This document shows, one piece after another, positions 1 to 7,865 of a DNA stretch of 64,000 nt (position 1 is its first letter; each line of letters opens with the position of its first letter). Where the stretch lies: the NCBI GenBank assembly GCA_934476235.1, contig CAKSNL010000002.1:124001-188000 (forward strand). Reading direction: 5' to 3'. This DNA is from an uncultured Clostridia bacterium (GTDB lineage: Bacteria; Bacillota; Clostridia; CAKSNL01; HGM11501). The translations under genes were made by a program, and so were the position numbers. The notes beneath the pieces are model-generated. The model did not search any database, was not told where the DNA came from, and saw only the letters and a list, made by a program, of their open reading frames with translations.

Positions 1-1103
1 TTCACTATTCCGTATCCGGTCTCGCGAACCTGATGAAGCGCGTATTTAATGCGGCTGTACTCCTTTTCGGTCTGAGAAAGACGCATTAAAAGGCGCATCA
101 GTTTTTCGTCACTGTCGACCTCAAAGCCTGTCGTTTCCTTTATTATATTATAGAAAAGATCTTCTTTAACGTTTATGCCGGCGGTGACGTTTCCGGTGCC
201 GAGGTCAACATTTTCGACCGCGGCTCCCGAGATATAGTCCTCCGACAAAAATGCGTCCGTCAGATAATGTATCTGGCTTATGCGGTTGATTTTGTAAACC
301 GTTTCGCGAATCTTTGAATACACTCTGTTTTTGAGCTCGTGCTCGGGGGAGAGCGCCTCGATCCAGCCGGGAATGTTTATTCCGATCTCGGTAACGGGGA
401 ACTCATAGAGCACCGATTCAAGAATCGACGAAATGTCGGACTCGGTAAGGTTAGCGCAGTCAACGCGCTTTACGCTGACATCGTATTTCTCCGAGATATC
501 CTTTGCCGCGCTCTTTGCCGCGTCGCCTTCGGGGTCTTTTGAATTTAAAAGAACCAAGAAAGGCTTTCCGATCGCCTGAAGCTCCGAAATGACTCTGCCC
601 TCGGCGTCGGTGTAGTCGCTTCTCGGGATATCGGTGATACTTCCGTCGGTCGTTATAACAAGCCCTATTGTGGAGTGCTCGTTGATGACCTTTTTCGTGC
701 CCGCTTCGGCAGCCGCCTCAAACGGCATCGCCTCGTCGGACCAGGGGGTCTTGACCATGCGCGGCGCGTCATCCTCGAACTGACCTATTGCACCGGGAAC
801 AATGTAGCCGACGCAGTCGATAAGCCGTACATTTAAAAACGACTTGTTCGAGTCGAAGGAAATTTTCACGGCTTCGTTCGGAATGAATTTCGGCTCCGTC
901 GTCATTATCGTCCTGCCTGAGGCGCTTTGCGGCATTTCGTCCGCCGCGCGCTCGCGCTTATAGGGATTGTCGATTCTGGGGAGCACAAAATATTCCATGA
1001 ATTTTTTTATAAATGTGGATTTGCCGGTTCTGACCGGTCCCACCACTCCTAAGTAGATATCGCCGTCTGTTCTTCTGGCAATATCGGAATAAATGTTTTC
1101 CAT
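1..1103 (-). CDS. spoIVA: Stage IV sporulation protein A (partial)
   Basis: SpoIVA is the ATPase that forms the basement layer of the spore coat on the outer forespore membrane. Translation from the ATG at 1103 gives MENIYSDIARRTDGDIYLGV, then the P-loop GPVRTGKS at residues 22-29, an ERAADEMPQSASGRTIMTTEP segment typical of SpoIVA, and LIDCVGYIVPGA (Walker B region). About 367 of the usual ~492 codons are present; the C-terminus runs off the left edge. A GGAGG lies about 8 nt before the start. A sigma-E-like promoter lies upstream on the same strand, which fits mother-cell expression. The identification rests on strong family similarity. Confidence 0.95.
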   Translation of the reverse strand, partial: MENIYSDIARRTDGDIYLGVVGPVRTGKSTFIKKFMEYFVLPRIDNPYKRERAADEMPQSASGRTIMTTEPKFIPNEAVKISFDSNKSFLNVRLIDCVGYIVPGAIGQFEDDAPRMVKTPWSDEAMPFEAAAEAGTKKVINEHSTIGLVITTDGSITDIPRSDYTDAEGRVISELQAIGKPFLVLLNSKDPEGDAAKSAAKDISEKYDVSVKRVDCANLTESDISSILESVLYEFPVTEIGINIPGWIEALSPEHELKNRVYSKIRETVYKINRISQIHYLTDAFLSEDYISGAAVENVDLGTGNVTAGINVKEDLFYNIIKETTGFEVDSDEKLMRLLMRLSQTEKEYSRIKYALHQVRETGYGIV

Positions 1104-1135
1104 AAAAATTCCTCCATCTAAGTGTAGTTTGTACA

Positions 1136-1164
1136 TATGTATGACGCAGAAGAAAGTTTTATGA
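1136..1164 (-). promoter_or_regulatory. Sigma-E-like promoter of spoIVA
   Basis: On the minus strand TCATAAA (1158-1164) is followed after 14 bp by CATACATA (1136-1143). This agrees with the -10 CATACA-T and the 14-bp spacing of mother-cell sigma-E promoters. It lies about 35 nt before the spoIVA start. The -35 match is only partial. Confidence 0.55.
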
Positions 1165-1222
1165 TAATTTTATTAAAAAACACAAAAGCTTCAAATAAAT
1201 TGCGTCGGATGTTAATTTTTTG

Positions 1223-1251
1223 TTGACAAATATTGAACAACATGGTATTAT
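1223..1251 (+). promoter_or_regulatory. Sigma-A promoter of the liv operon
   Basis: TTGACA (1223-1228), a 17-bp spacer and TATTAT (1246-1251) give a near-consensus vegetative promoter about 110 nt before livJ. It leaves a structured untranslated leader of roughly 100 nt. Confidence 0.85.
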
Positions 1252-1262
1252 ATCTGTATGTG

Positions 1263-1333
1263 AAACTGCTACATTAGTCCGCCGTAGGCGGTCAAAATGC
1301 CGCAGTTTGGCAAAAAGACGGTAAAGCCGTCTT
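1263..1333 (+). promoter_or_regulatory. Structured 5' leader of livJ (two hairpins)
   Basis: Hairpin 1 pairs AAACTGC (1263-1269) with GCAGTTT (1302-1308) and encloses a small stem CCGCC/GGCGG (1279-1283 with 1287-1291). Hairpin 2 pairs AAGACGG (1315-1321) with CCGTCTT (1327-1333). No T-run follows, so a simple terminator is unlikely. It may stabilise the message or be a regulatory leader; I recognise no known riboswitch class. Confidence 0.5.
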
Positions 1334-1362
1334 GAAAACATATTATATTGGAGGTTATAGGA

Positions 1363-2547
1363 ATGAAAAAAGCATTAGCACTGCTTCTTGCCTGCCTCAT
1401 GGTATGCATGGCGTTTACGGCATGCACAGGCGGAAATGAAGCAAACACGGACGGAAACAAGACTGTTTATATCGGCGTTTATGAGCCTCAGTCGGGCGAT
1501 AACGGCGCCGGCGGTAAGCAGGAGATCCTCGGTATGCAGTATGCAAATTCTCTTTATCCCACCGTTGAGATCGGCGGAGAGACATATAATGTAGAACTTG
1601 TATACGCAGACAACGAGTCTTCTACCGATAAGGCGGTATCTGCCGCATCGACACTCGTATCAAAGGGTGTATCTGTTGTTTTGGGTTCTTACGGTTCGAG
1701 CGTTGCGATCGCAGCGGGCGATACGTTCAAGGCAGCTAACATCCCGGCAATCGGCGTTACCTGCACAAACCCCCAGGTTACGGAGGGCAATGACTGCTAC
1801 TTCAGAATCTGCTTCCTTGATCCCTTCCAGGGCACGGTTTTGGCTAACTATGCCGCAGACGAGCTTAAGGCTAAGACGGCTTACTGCTTAGGTCAGCTCG
1901 GAAACGACTATGACCAGGGTCTTATCAACTACTTTAAGGAAGCTGCTGAAAAGCTCGGCGTTAAGGTTATCGCCGAGAACTTCCCCGAGAATAACTCGGA
2001 CTTCAACTCTTACCTTACAAACGCAGTAAATAACAACGCGGACGTTATCTTTGCGCCCTGCTCCATAAGCTATGCTCAGCTTATCGTTGAACAGGCTGCC
2101 GCAAAGGGAATCACCTGCCCCTTAATTGCATCCGATACGTGGGATTCCAACGTTATCTTAGAGGCTGCAAAGGGTAAGGACATCAACATCAACATCACGA
2201 CCTTCTACGCTGAGGGCGGAAACCCCGAGTTTGAGGACGGCATCAAGGCTTGGATCAACGCTGATTCCAAGAACCTGGCAAACAACGGCGGTAACGACAC
2301 TCTTTCCGCTGTATCCGTAATGGGTTATGACGCTTATATGGTAGCTCTTGAGGCTATAAAGGCTGCTGATTCGAAGGACGCGTCGGCGGTAAAGGCTGCT
2401 CTTCCCTCGATCGTATACACCGGCGTAACGGGCGAGATCAAGTTTAACGAGACAGGCGATGCTGAGAGAACCGAAGCTTTCATCAAGAAGGCAAACAACG
2501 AGAACGCAGCATGGGATTTCGTTAAGGTTCAGAGCATAACCGAATAA
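1363..2547 (+). CDS. livJ: Branched-chain amino acid ABC transporter, substrate-binding lipoprotein
   Basis: The 394-aa protein starts at the ATG at 1363, 8 nt after GGAGG (1350-1354); the in-frame TTG at 1348 lies in front of that site and is not used. A lipoprotein signal (MKKALALLLACLMVCMAFTAC) ends at the lipobox Cys. The mature part has the periplasmic-binding fold of the LivJ/Leu-Ile-Val family: IGVYEPQSGDNGAGG near the N-terminus, LVYADNESS, VSVVLGSYGSS and TNPQVTEGNDCYFRICFLD. It should capture branched-chain or related amino acids outside the membrane and deliver them to LivHM. It is first in the livJHMGF operon. The exact substrate cannot be read from sequence. Confidence 0.92.
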   Translation: MKKALALLLACLMVCMAFTACTGGNEANTDGNKTVYIGVYEPQSGDNGAGGKQEILGMQYANSLYPTVEIGGETYNVELVYADNESSTDKAVSAASTLVSKGVSVVLGSYGSSVAIAAGDTFKAANIPAIGVTCTNPQVTEGNDCYFRICFLDPFQGTVLANYAADELKAKTAYCLGQLGNDYDQGLINYFKEAAEKLGVKVIAENFPENNSDFNSYLTNAVNNNADVIFAPCSISYAQLIVEQAAAKGITCPLIASDTWDSNVILEAAKGKDININITTFYAEGGNPEFEDGIKAWINADSKNLANNGGNDTLSAVSVMGYDAYMVALEAIKAADSKDASAVKAALPSIVYTGVTGEIKFNETGDAERTEAFIKKANNENAAWDFVKVQSITE

Positions 2548-2572
2548 TTACTAAAATTATATGATTTTTCGT

Positions 2573-2594
2573 GGCGGAAGCTATAGCTTCCGCC
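2573..2594 (+). repeat. Perfect 22-nt palindrome after livJ
   Basis: GGCGGAAG (2573-2580), CTATAG, CTTCCGCC (2587-2594) is a perfect palindrome 25 nt after the livJ stop, without a T-run. An intercistronic hairpin here could protect the 3' end of livJ RNA and favour binding-protein excess over the permease genes. Confidence 0.6.
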
Positions 2595-2624
2595 ATGAAT
2601 CATACATGTGTCTCGGCGCATGGG

Positions 2625-2677
2625 AACGTATAAACGCGTTCCATACACTTATCCCGTATGAAACGGATTTATACGTT
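2625..2677 (+). promoter_or_regulatory. Inverted repeats in the livH leader
   Basis: AACGTATAAA (2625-2634) and TTTATACGTT (2668-2677) are perfect 10-bp inverted repeats. A competing stem GGAACG (2623-2628) with CGTTCC (2637-2642) uses the same left arm. The two folds exclude each other just upstream of the livH ribosome binding site. Confidence 0.4.
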
Positions 2678-2700
2678 TTAAATTTGAGAGGAGAATTCAT

Positions 2701-3588
2701 ATGTCGGCATTTATAAGTGCAAACCTGCCTTACCTTCTTGCCGGTATTTCCGTCGGAGGTCAGTACGCTTTGATAGCGATAGGCTACACGATGGTTTACG
2801 GAATATTGAGGCTGATAAACTTTGCGCACGGCGACGTTTTCATGGTTGCCGGACTCATCATGGTATACACCACGGCGGTTATGCCTATGTACATTTCCAT
2901 TCCGCTGGTGCTCATTTTAACGGTAGTGCTCGGATTTTTGATTGAAAGAGCGGCGTACAAGCCCCTGCGCAGCGCGCCGAGAATGTCGGTCATGATATCG
3001 GCAATCGGTGTGTCTTATCTTCTTCAGAACTGCGCGCTTTATTTTACCGGCGGTCTTCCGCAGGTATATCCGGCAATTCCGTTTTTGTCAAAGTCTGTCA
3101 ACGTATACGGAACGAGCGTTAAAATGGTAACGCTTATTACGCCCGTTCTTACGATATTGCTTGTTGTCGCACTGGTGCTTTTGATCCGTTATACCAAGAT
3201 AGGCATGGCGATGCGCGCCGTTTCGAAGGATTTTGAGACGAGCCAGCTCATGGGCATAAAGATAAACTCGGTCATCAGCATAACGTTCGTTATCGGCTGC
3301 TTCCTTGCGGCTGTCGGCTCGCTTTTGTATTTCACGAACTACACTTCGGTAATCCCCACATCGGGAGCGATGCCCGGACTTAAGGCATTCGTTGCGGCGG
3401 TATTCGGCGGTATCGGCTCAATTCCCGGCGCGGTTATCGGCGCGTTTATCATCGGAATATGCGAAAACATCATAAAGGGTATCGGATGGACCACTTTTTC
3501 CGACGCGTTCACATTCGTTCTCCTTATAGTTATACTCTTGGTAAAGCCCACCGGTATCTTCGGTGAAAAGGCAACCGATAAGGTGTGA
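2701..3588 (+). CDS. livH: Branched-chain amino acid ABC transporter permease LivH
   Basis: A 295-aa integral membrane protein of the LivH family, with about eight hydrophobic segments. Typical motifs are GGQYALIAIGYTMVYGILRL near residue 19, INFAHGDVFM, and the C-terminal GLKAFVAAVFGGIGSIPGAV that contacts the ATPase. It starts at the ATG at 2701 after GAGAGGAG. With LivM it forms the transmembrane channel. It is separated from livJ by 153 bp of structured DNA but lies only 10 bp before livM, so the permease and ATPase genes form a tight block. Confidence 0.93.
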   Translation: MSAFISANLPYLLAGISVGGQYALIAIGYTMVYGILRLINFAHGDVFMVAGLIMVYTTAVMPMYISIPLVLILTVVLGFLIERAAYKPLRSAPRMSVMISAIGVSYLLQNCALYFTGGLPQVYPAIPFLSKSVNVYGTSVKMVTLITPVLTILLVVALVLLIRYTKIGMAMRAVSKDFETSQLMGIKINSVISITFVIGCFLAAVGSLLYFTNYTSVIPTSGAMPGLKAFVAAVFGGIGSIPGAVIGAFIIGICENIIKGIGWTTFSDAFTFVLLIVILLVKPTGIFGEKATDKV

Positions 3589-3598
3589 GGTGACGGAT

Positions 3599-4783
3599 AT
3601 GAAAAATACATTGGAAAAGAAAAACCGCACGGGCGGAATAATAGCGGCGGTACTCATATTGGCGCTTTTTGTGCTTTTATATCTTGTTGATAACGTTCTG
3701 CCGATGAACTCATTCACGCTTATGCTGGTTCCCGTTCTTAAAAAAGCGGCAATCTATTCGCTCCTTTGCGTGTCGTTAAACCTTCTTAACGGCTTTACGG
3801 GGCTTTTCAGCCTCGGTCAGGCAGGATTCATGCTTATCGGAGCATATACATACGCGGCGATAATGATTCCGGCGGGGCAGCATGACGCGGTATATCAGTA
3901 TTTTGACGGCGGCACTTTAAAATTCTCGATAGCGGAGATACTTTCCGGCGCAATCGGCGTCAACGCGGGCAACTTTTTCGGAGCGATAATCGCGATAATC
4001 ATCGCCGGCATAGTGGTTGCGGCATTTGCGGCTCTCATCGGTATTCCGGTACTGAGATTAAAGAGCGACTATCTTGCCATCGCAACACTCGGTTTTGCGG
4101 AAATTATAAGGGCGTTCTTCCAGTGGGATAAGCTCGGGAAGATCACAAACGGCTCCAACCTTTTGAGAAAATACACGAATTTTAACGACATGCAGTTTTC
4201 GCTCGGCGGAAAGGTCATAAAATTCGGCACGGCGTTTCCCTTTATCATTGCGATTCTTTCTATAGGAATAATCCTTCTTCTGATAAACTCCTCGTACGGC
4301 AGAGCCTATAAGGCAATCCGTGACGATGAGGTATCGGCGGAGGCAATGGGAATTAACCTCTTTAAACACAAAATGCAGGCTTTCATCATTTCAAGCTTCT
4401 TTGCCGGCGTCGGCGGCGCGCTCCTTGCGATGTTCCAGACGACGATTCAGGCATCCGCATTCAAAACGGCGATGACCTATGAGATACTTCTTATGGTCGT
4501 TATCGGCGGTATCGGCTCGGTATCGGGAAGCTGCATCGCGGCATTTTTATACATCGCTTGCTCGGAGTGGTGGTTAAGATTTTTGGATTCCGGTTCGCTT
4601 TTCGGCGTCATCTCGGTGCCGTTTTTCCGCGATGGCTTCAGAAAAGTCGTATTCTCGGTTATAATAATGGTTATCGTGCTCTTTTTCTCGAGAGGTATAA
4701 TGGGCGATAAGGAGCTTTCGTTCAGGCGCTTTGCCCGCCGATTCAGGAAAGAAAAAAATTCCGGGGGTGAGGTAAATGAGTGA
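3599..4783 (+). CDS. livM: Branched-chain amino acid ABC transporter permease LivM
   Basis: The 394-aa LivM-family permease starts at the ATG at 3599, just behind GAGGTGA; a longer in-frame reading would run back into livH. Family motifs include SLLCVSLNLLNGFTGLFSLGQAGF near residue 50, LRLKSDYLAIATLGFAEI, RAYKAIRDDEVSAEAMGIN and the EAA-like MVVIGGIGSVSGS. About ten transmembrane segments are visible, with a basic cytoplasmic tail (RRFARRFRKEK). It overlaps livG by 8 nt, which suggests translational coupling. Confidence 0.93.
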   Translation: MKNTLEKKNRTGGIIAAVLILALFVLLYLVDNVLPMNSFTLMLVPVLKKAAIYSLLCVSLNLLNGFTGLFSLGQAGFMLIGAYTYAAIMIPAGQHDAVYQYFDGGTLKFSIAEILSGAIGVNAGNFFGAIIAIIIAGIVVAAFAALIGIPVLRLKSDYLAIATLGFAEIIRAFFQWDKLGKITNGSNLLRKYTNFNDMQFSLGGKVIKFGTAFPFIIAILSIGIILLLINSSYGRAYKAIRDDEVSAEAMGINLFKHKMQAFIISSFFAGVGGALLAMFQTTIQASAFKTAMTYEILLMVVIGGIGSVSGSCIAAFLYIACSEWWLRFLDSGSLFGVISVPFFRDGFRKVVFSVIIMVIVLFFSRGIMGDKELSFRRFARRFRKEKNSGGEVNE

Positions 4784-5624
4784 GACAATGCTTAAGGTTG
4801 AAAATGTGACAATGCAGTTCGGCGGCGTCGTTGCCGTGAACAATCTGTCACTGGAGGTAAATAAGGGTGAGATAGTCGCTCTCATCGGTCCCAACGGAGC
4901 GGGAAAAACAACGGCATTTAACTGCATCACCGGTGTTTATGAGCCGACAAACGGTAAAATTGAGTTTGAAGGCAGTGTAATGGTTGAAAACCACCCCAGA
5001 GGAAAAATGAAAAAGATATACCGCGGCGAAAACGCGGGGATGTACCGCCATACAAGGACGGTAAGCCCCACGCCCGATAAGATAACAAAGCGCGGTATCG
5101 CGAGAACGTTCCAGAATATCAGACTCTGGAAAAGCATGACCGTTTTTGAGAACGTTTTGACAGCGTATCATATGAGAGCACATCAGAATGTTTTTTCGGC
5201 GACGTTCAGATTTTCACGCAGGGAAGAGGAGCGCATGAGGCGCGAAGCCGAGGCGCTTTTAAGAGAGCAGGATCTCTGGCAGTTTAGGGACGAACTTGCG
5301 ACAAGCCTTCCTTACGGTCTTCAGAGAAGACTTGAGATCGCGCGCGCTATAGCGACAAGCCCCAAGCTTTTGCTTTTGGATGAGCCGGCGGCAGGCATGA
5401 ACCCGCAGGAAACGCTTGAGCTTTCAGAGTTTATCGGTGAAATCAGGGATAAATACGACCTCACGGTGCTCATGATAGAGCATCACATGGATCTTGTAAT
5501 GGATATATCCGACAGGATATATGTGCTCGACTTCGGCAAGCTTATAGCACAGGGCACACCGGACGAGGTGCAGAAGAATAGGCACGTTATTGACGCTTAT
5601 CTGGGGGTGAGTGACGATGAATAA
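4776..5624 (+). CDS. livG: Branched-chain amino acid ABC transporter ATP-binding protein LivG
   Basis: The 282-aa ABC ATPase has Walker A GPNGAGKT (38-45), Q-loop FQNIRLW, signature LPYGLQRRLEIARAI, Walker B LLLLDEPAAGMNP and the switch His in IEHHMD. LivG proteins are usually about 255 aa. The extra residues lie between Walker A and the Q-loop (about residues 66-100; basic, ENHPRGKMKKIYRG to TVSPTPDK), where family members have a shorter loop. It pairs with LivF to drive LivHM. Its start overlaps livM, and it overlaps livF by 8 nt. Confidence 0.93.
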   Translation: MSETMLKVENVTMQFGGVVAVNNLSLEVNKGEIVALIGPNGAGKTTAFNCITGVYEPTNGKIEFEGSVMVENHPRGKMKKIYRGENAGMYRHTRTVSPTPDKITKRGIARTFQNIRLWKSMTVFENVLTAYHMRAHQNVFSATFRFSRREEERMRREAEALLREQDLWQFRDELATSLPYGLQRRLEIARAIATSPKLLLLDEPAAGMNPQETLELSEFIGEIRDKYDLTVLMIEHHMDLVMDISDRIYVLDFGKLIAQGTPDEVQKNRHVIDAYLGVSDDE

Positions 5625-6333
5625 TTCCTTTTTGAAAATTGAGGACCTTAAAATAAATTACGGCGGAATCGAAGCCGTTAAGGGCATCAGCTTGGATGTT
5701 CCGGAGGGCAAGATAATAACGCTTATCGGTGCGAACGGAGCCGGAAAAAGCTCCACTCTCAGGTGCATATCGGGTCTCGTGCGCCCGAGGAGCGGAAAAA
5801 TCACTTTTGACGGGGAGGACATCACCTCAAAAGACCCGACTCATATCGTGACAAAGGGCATAACCTTGGTTCCCGAGGGAAGAAAAATATTTCCCGACCT
5901 TACGGTTAAGGAAAATCTTAAAATCGGGGCATACTTAAGAAATGACGATATTTCGGGCGACTTAAAATGGGTGTATGAGCTTTTCCCCAGACTTAAGGAG
6001 CGTGAATGGCAGGCGGGAGGAACACTGTCCGGAGGCGAGCAGCAGATGCTTGCGGTCGGCAGAGCGCTCATGAGCCGCCCGAAGCTTATCATGATGGATG
6101 AGCCTTCACTCGGACTTGCGCCGATAGTCGTTCAGGATATATTCAAGATTATAAAAACCGTCAACGAGCAGGGAATAACCGTGCTTTTGATCGAACAGAA
6201 CGCAAACATGGCGCTTCAGACCGCGGATTATGCGTACGTTCTTGAAACGGGACGTATCACAAAGAGCGGAACGGGAGCGGAGCTTTTGGCTGACGAGAGC
6301 ATTAAAGAGGCTTATCTCGGCAAGAGCAAATAA
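5617..6333 (+). CDS. livF: Branched-chain amino acid ABC transporter ATP-binding protein LivF
   Basis: The 238-aa ABC ATPase has Walker A GANGAGKS (38-45), Q-loop and [17 protein letters not shown] segment typical of LivF, signature [15 protein letters not shown], and Walker [14 protein letters not shown]. The ATG at 5617 sits 7-8 nt after GGGGGTGA; the GTG at 5611 is too close to it. It is the second ATPase of the heteromeric transporter. The gene ends 29 nt before asnS, so asnS is probably co-transcribed. Confidence 0.93.
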   Translation: MNNSFLKIEDLKINYGGIEAVKGISLDVPEGKIITLIGANGAGKSSTLRCISGLVRPRSGKITFDGEDITSKDPTHIVTKGITLVPEGRKIFPDLTVKENLKIGAYLRNDDISGDLKWVYELFPRLKEREWQAGGTLSGGEQQMLAVGRALMSRPKLIMMDEPSLGLAPIVVQDIFKIIKTVNEQGITVLLIEQNANMALQTADYAYVLETGRITKSGTGAELLADESIKEAYLGKSK

Positions 6334-6362
6334 AAATATTAAAGAAAGGAAGAAGGACTTTT

Positions 6363-7757
6363 ATGAAAAGAGATTTTGTCCGCGACATATATGCTTCGAT
6401 CGACTCATATGACAAAAAAACAGTTACACTCGGAGGGTGGATCCGAAATATAAGAGACAGTAAGGAATTCGGATTTATTGATTTGAACGACGGAAGCGCA
6501 TTTAAGTGCGCTCAGGTCGTAATCGAGAGGTCAAAGCTTTCAAATTATGATGAAATAGCGGCTCTTAATATTGGCGCGGCAATTGTTGTAAAGGGCGTCG
6601 TTGCGCTCACACCGGGCATGAAACAGCCTTTCGAAATCAAGGCTGAATCAGTCGAAATCGAGGGAACCTCGACTCCCGACTATCCCATTCAGAACAAGCG
6701 CCATTCGCTTGAATTTTTAAGAGAGCAGGCATATCTGCGCCCGAGAACGAATCTTTTTTCCGCGGTGTTCAGAGTGAGAAGCGAAGTTGCCTTTGCTATT
6801 CACAGCTTCTTCCATGAAAGAGGATTTGTGTACGTTCACACTCCCCTTATAACGGGGTCGGACTGTGAGGGCGCCGGCGAGATGTTCAGGGTGACGACGC
6901 TTGACTTAAACGATCCGCCGAAGAAGGAGGACGGGTCAATCGACTGGACAAAGGATTTCTTCGGAAAGAGCGCAAACCTTACCGTGTCGGGTCAGCTTGA
7001 GGGCGAGACCTTTGCAATGGCTTACGGTAAGATATACACCTTCGGACCGACGTTCAGAGCGGAAAATTCAAACACGGCGCGCCATGCGGCGGAGTTCTGG
7101 ATGATAGAACCCGAGATCGCATTTGCCGATCTTGACGATAACATGGCACTCGCGTGGGACATGATTCAGTACATCATCCGCCACGTTATGAAAAACTGCA
7201 GCCAGGAGCTTGAATTTTTCAACAGCTTTGTTGATAAGACGCTTTTGGCTCGCCTTACCGAGCTCTCGAACAGTTCCTATAAAAAGGTAACATATACCGA
7301 GGCGGTGGAGCTTCTTAAAAAGAGCGGCGAGAAGTTCAATTATCCCGTAGAGTGGGGATGCGACCTTCAGACCGAGCATGAGAGGTACCTTACAGAGAAG
7401 ATATTCAAAAGCCCCATTTTCGTTATCGATTATCCCAAGGAGATCAAGTCCTTCTACATGCGCTTAAACGATGACGGTAAGACTGTTGCGGCGATGGATA
7501 TGCTGGTTCCCGGAGTCGGCGAGATAATCGGCGGCAGCCAGAGGGAGGAGCGTATCGACGTTCTTTTAGACAGAATGAAAGAGCTTAGCTTAGACGAGAA
7601 GGATTACTGGTGGTATGTAAACTTAAGACGCTACGGCGGAACGAAGCACGCGGGATACGGACTCGGATTCGAAAGAATAGTTATGTATCTTACCGGCGTT
7701 TCGAACATAAGGGATGTGCTTCCTTATCCGAGAACAGTCGGCAACGCGGAATTTTAA
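6363..7757 (+). CDS. asnS: Asparagine--tRNA ligase
   Basis: The 464-aa class IIb aminoacyl-tRNA synthetase charges tRNA-Asn with asparagine. An N-terminal OB-fold anticodon-binding domain ([19 protein letters not shown], about 20-105) is followed by the class II core: motif 2 [21 protein letters not shown] and motif 3 [21 protein letters not shown]. The AsnRS-type [14 protein letters not shown] distinguishes it from AspRS. The start follows AAAGGAAGAAGG. No T-box is seen in the 29-nt gap to livF, so expression probably depends on the liv promoter. A strong terminator follows. Confidence 0.96.
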   Translation: MKRDFVRDIYASIDSYDKKTVTLGGWIRNIRDSKEFGFIDLNDGSAFKCAQVVIERSKLSNYDEIAALNIGAAIVVKGVVALTPGMKQPFEIKAESVEIEGTSTPDYPIQNKRHSLEFLREQAYLRPRTNLFSAVFRVRSEVAFAIHSFFHERGFVYVHTPLITGSDCEGAGEMFRVTTLDLNDPPKKEDGSIDWTKDFFGKSANLTVSGQLEGETFAMAYGKIYTFGPTFRAENSNTARHAAEFWMIEPEIAFADLDDNMALAWDMIQYIIRHVMKNCSQELEFFNSFVDKTLLARLTELSNSSYKKVTYTEAVELLKKSGEKFNYPVEWGCDLQTEHERYLTEKIFKSPIFVIDYPKEIKSFYMRLNDDGKTVAAMDMLVPGVGEIIGGSQREERIDVLLDRMKELSLDEKDYWWYVNLRRYGGTKHAGYGLGFERIVMYLTGVSNIRDVLPYPRTVGNAEF

Positions 7758-7762
7758 TAAAC

Positions 7763-7797
7763 AAAATCTCCTTTGTTCATTGCAAAGGAGATTTTTT
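7763..7797 (+). terminator. Rho-independent terminator after asnS
   Basis: AAAATCTCCTTTG (7763-7775) pairs with CAAAGGAGATTTT (7783-7795) around a 7-nt loop and runs into TTTTTT. It closes the liv-asnS operon. Confidence 0.9.
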
Positions 7798-7803
7798 GAA
7801 ATG

Positions 7804-7832
7804 TTGACAAGCGCAGATGTACGTGATACTAT
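7804..7832 (+). promoter_or_regulatory. Sigma-A promoter of the toroid/ECF operon
   Basis: TTGACA (7804-7809), 17 bp, TACTAT (7827-7832). The transcript would start about 25 nt before the first start codon, leaving no room for a cobalamin or other riboswitch. Confidence 0.8.
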
Positions 7833-7865
7833 TAATGTATGCTATGTCGAAAAACGGAGAATAAT

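Noticed and set aside
3563..3598. Longer N-terminus for LivM
   Set aside because: It would extend into livH without a ribosome binding site; the ATG at 3599 follows GAGGTGA and matches family starts.
6334..6362. T-box before asnS
   Set aside because: Only 29 nt separate livF and asnS, and no T-box sequence is present there or in the livJ leader.
7833..7865. Cobalamin riboswitch before the toroid/ECF operon
   Set aside because: The promoter-to-start distance leaves a leader of only about 25-30 nt, far too short.
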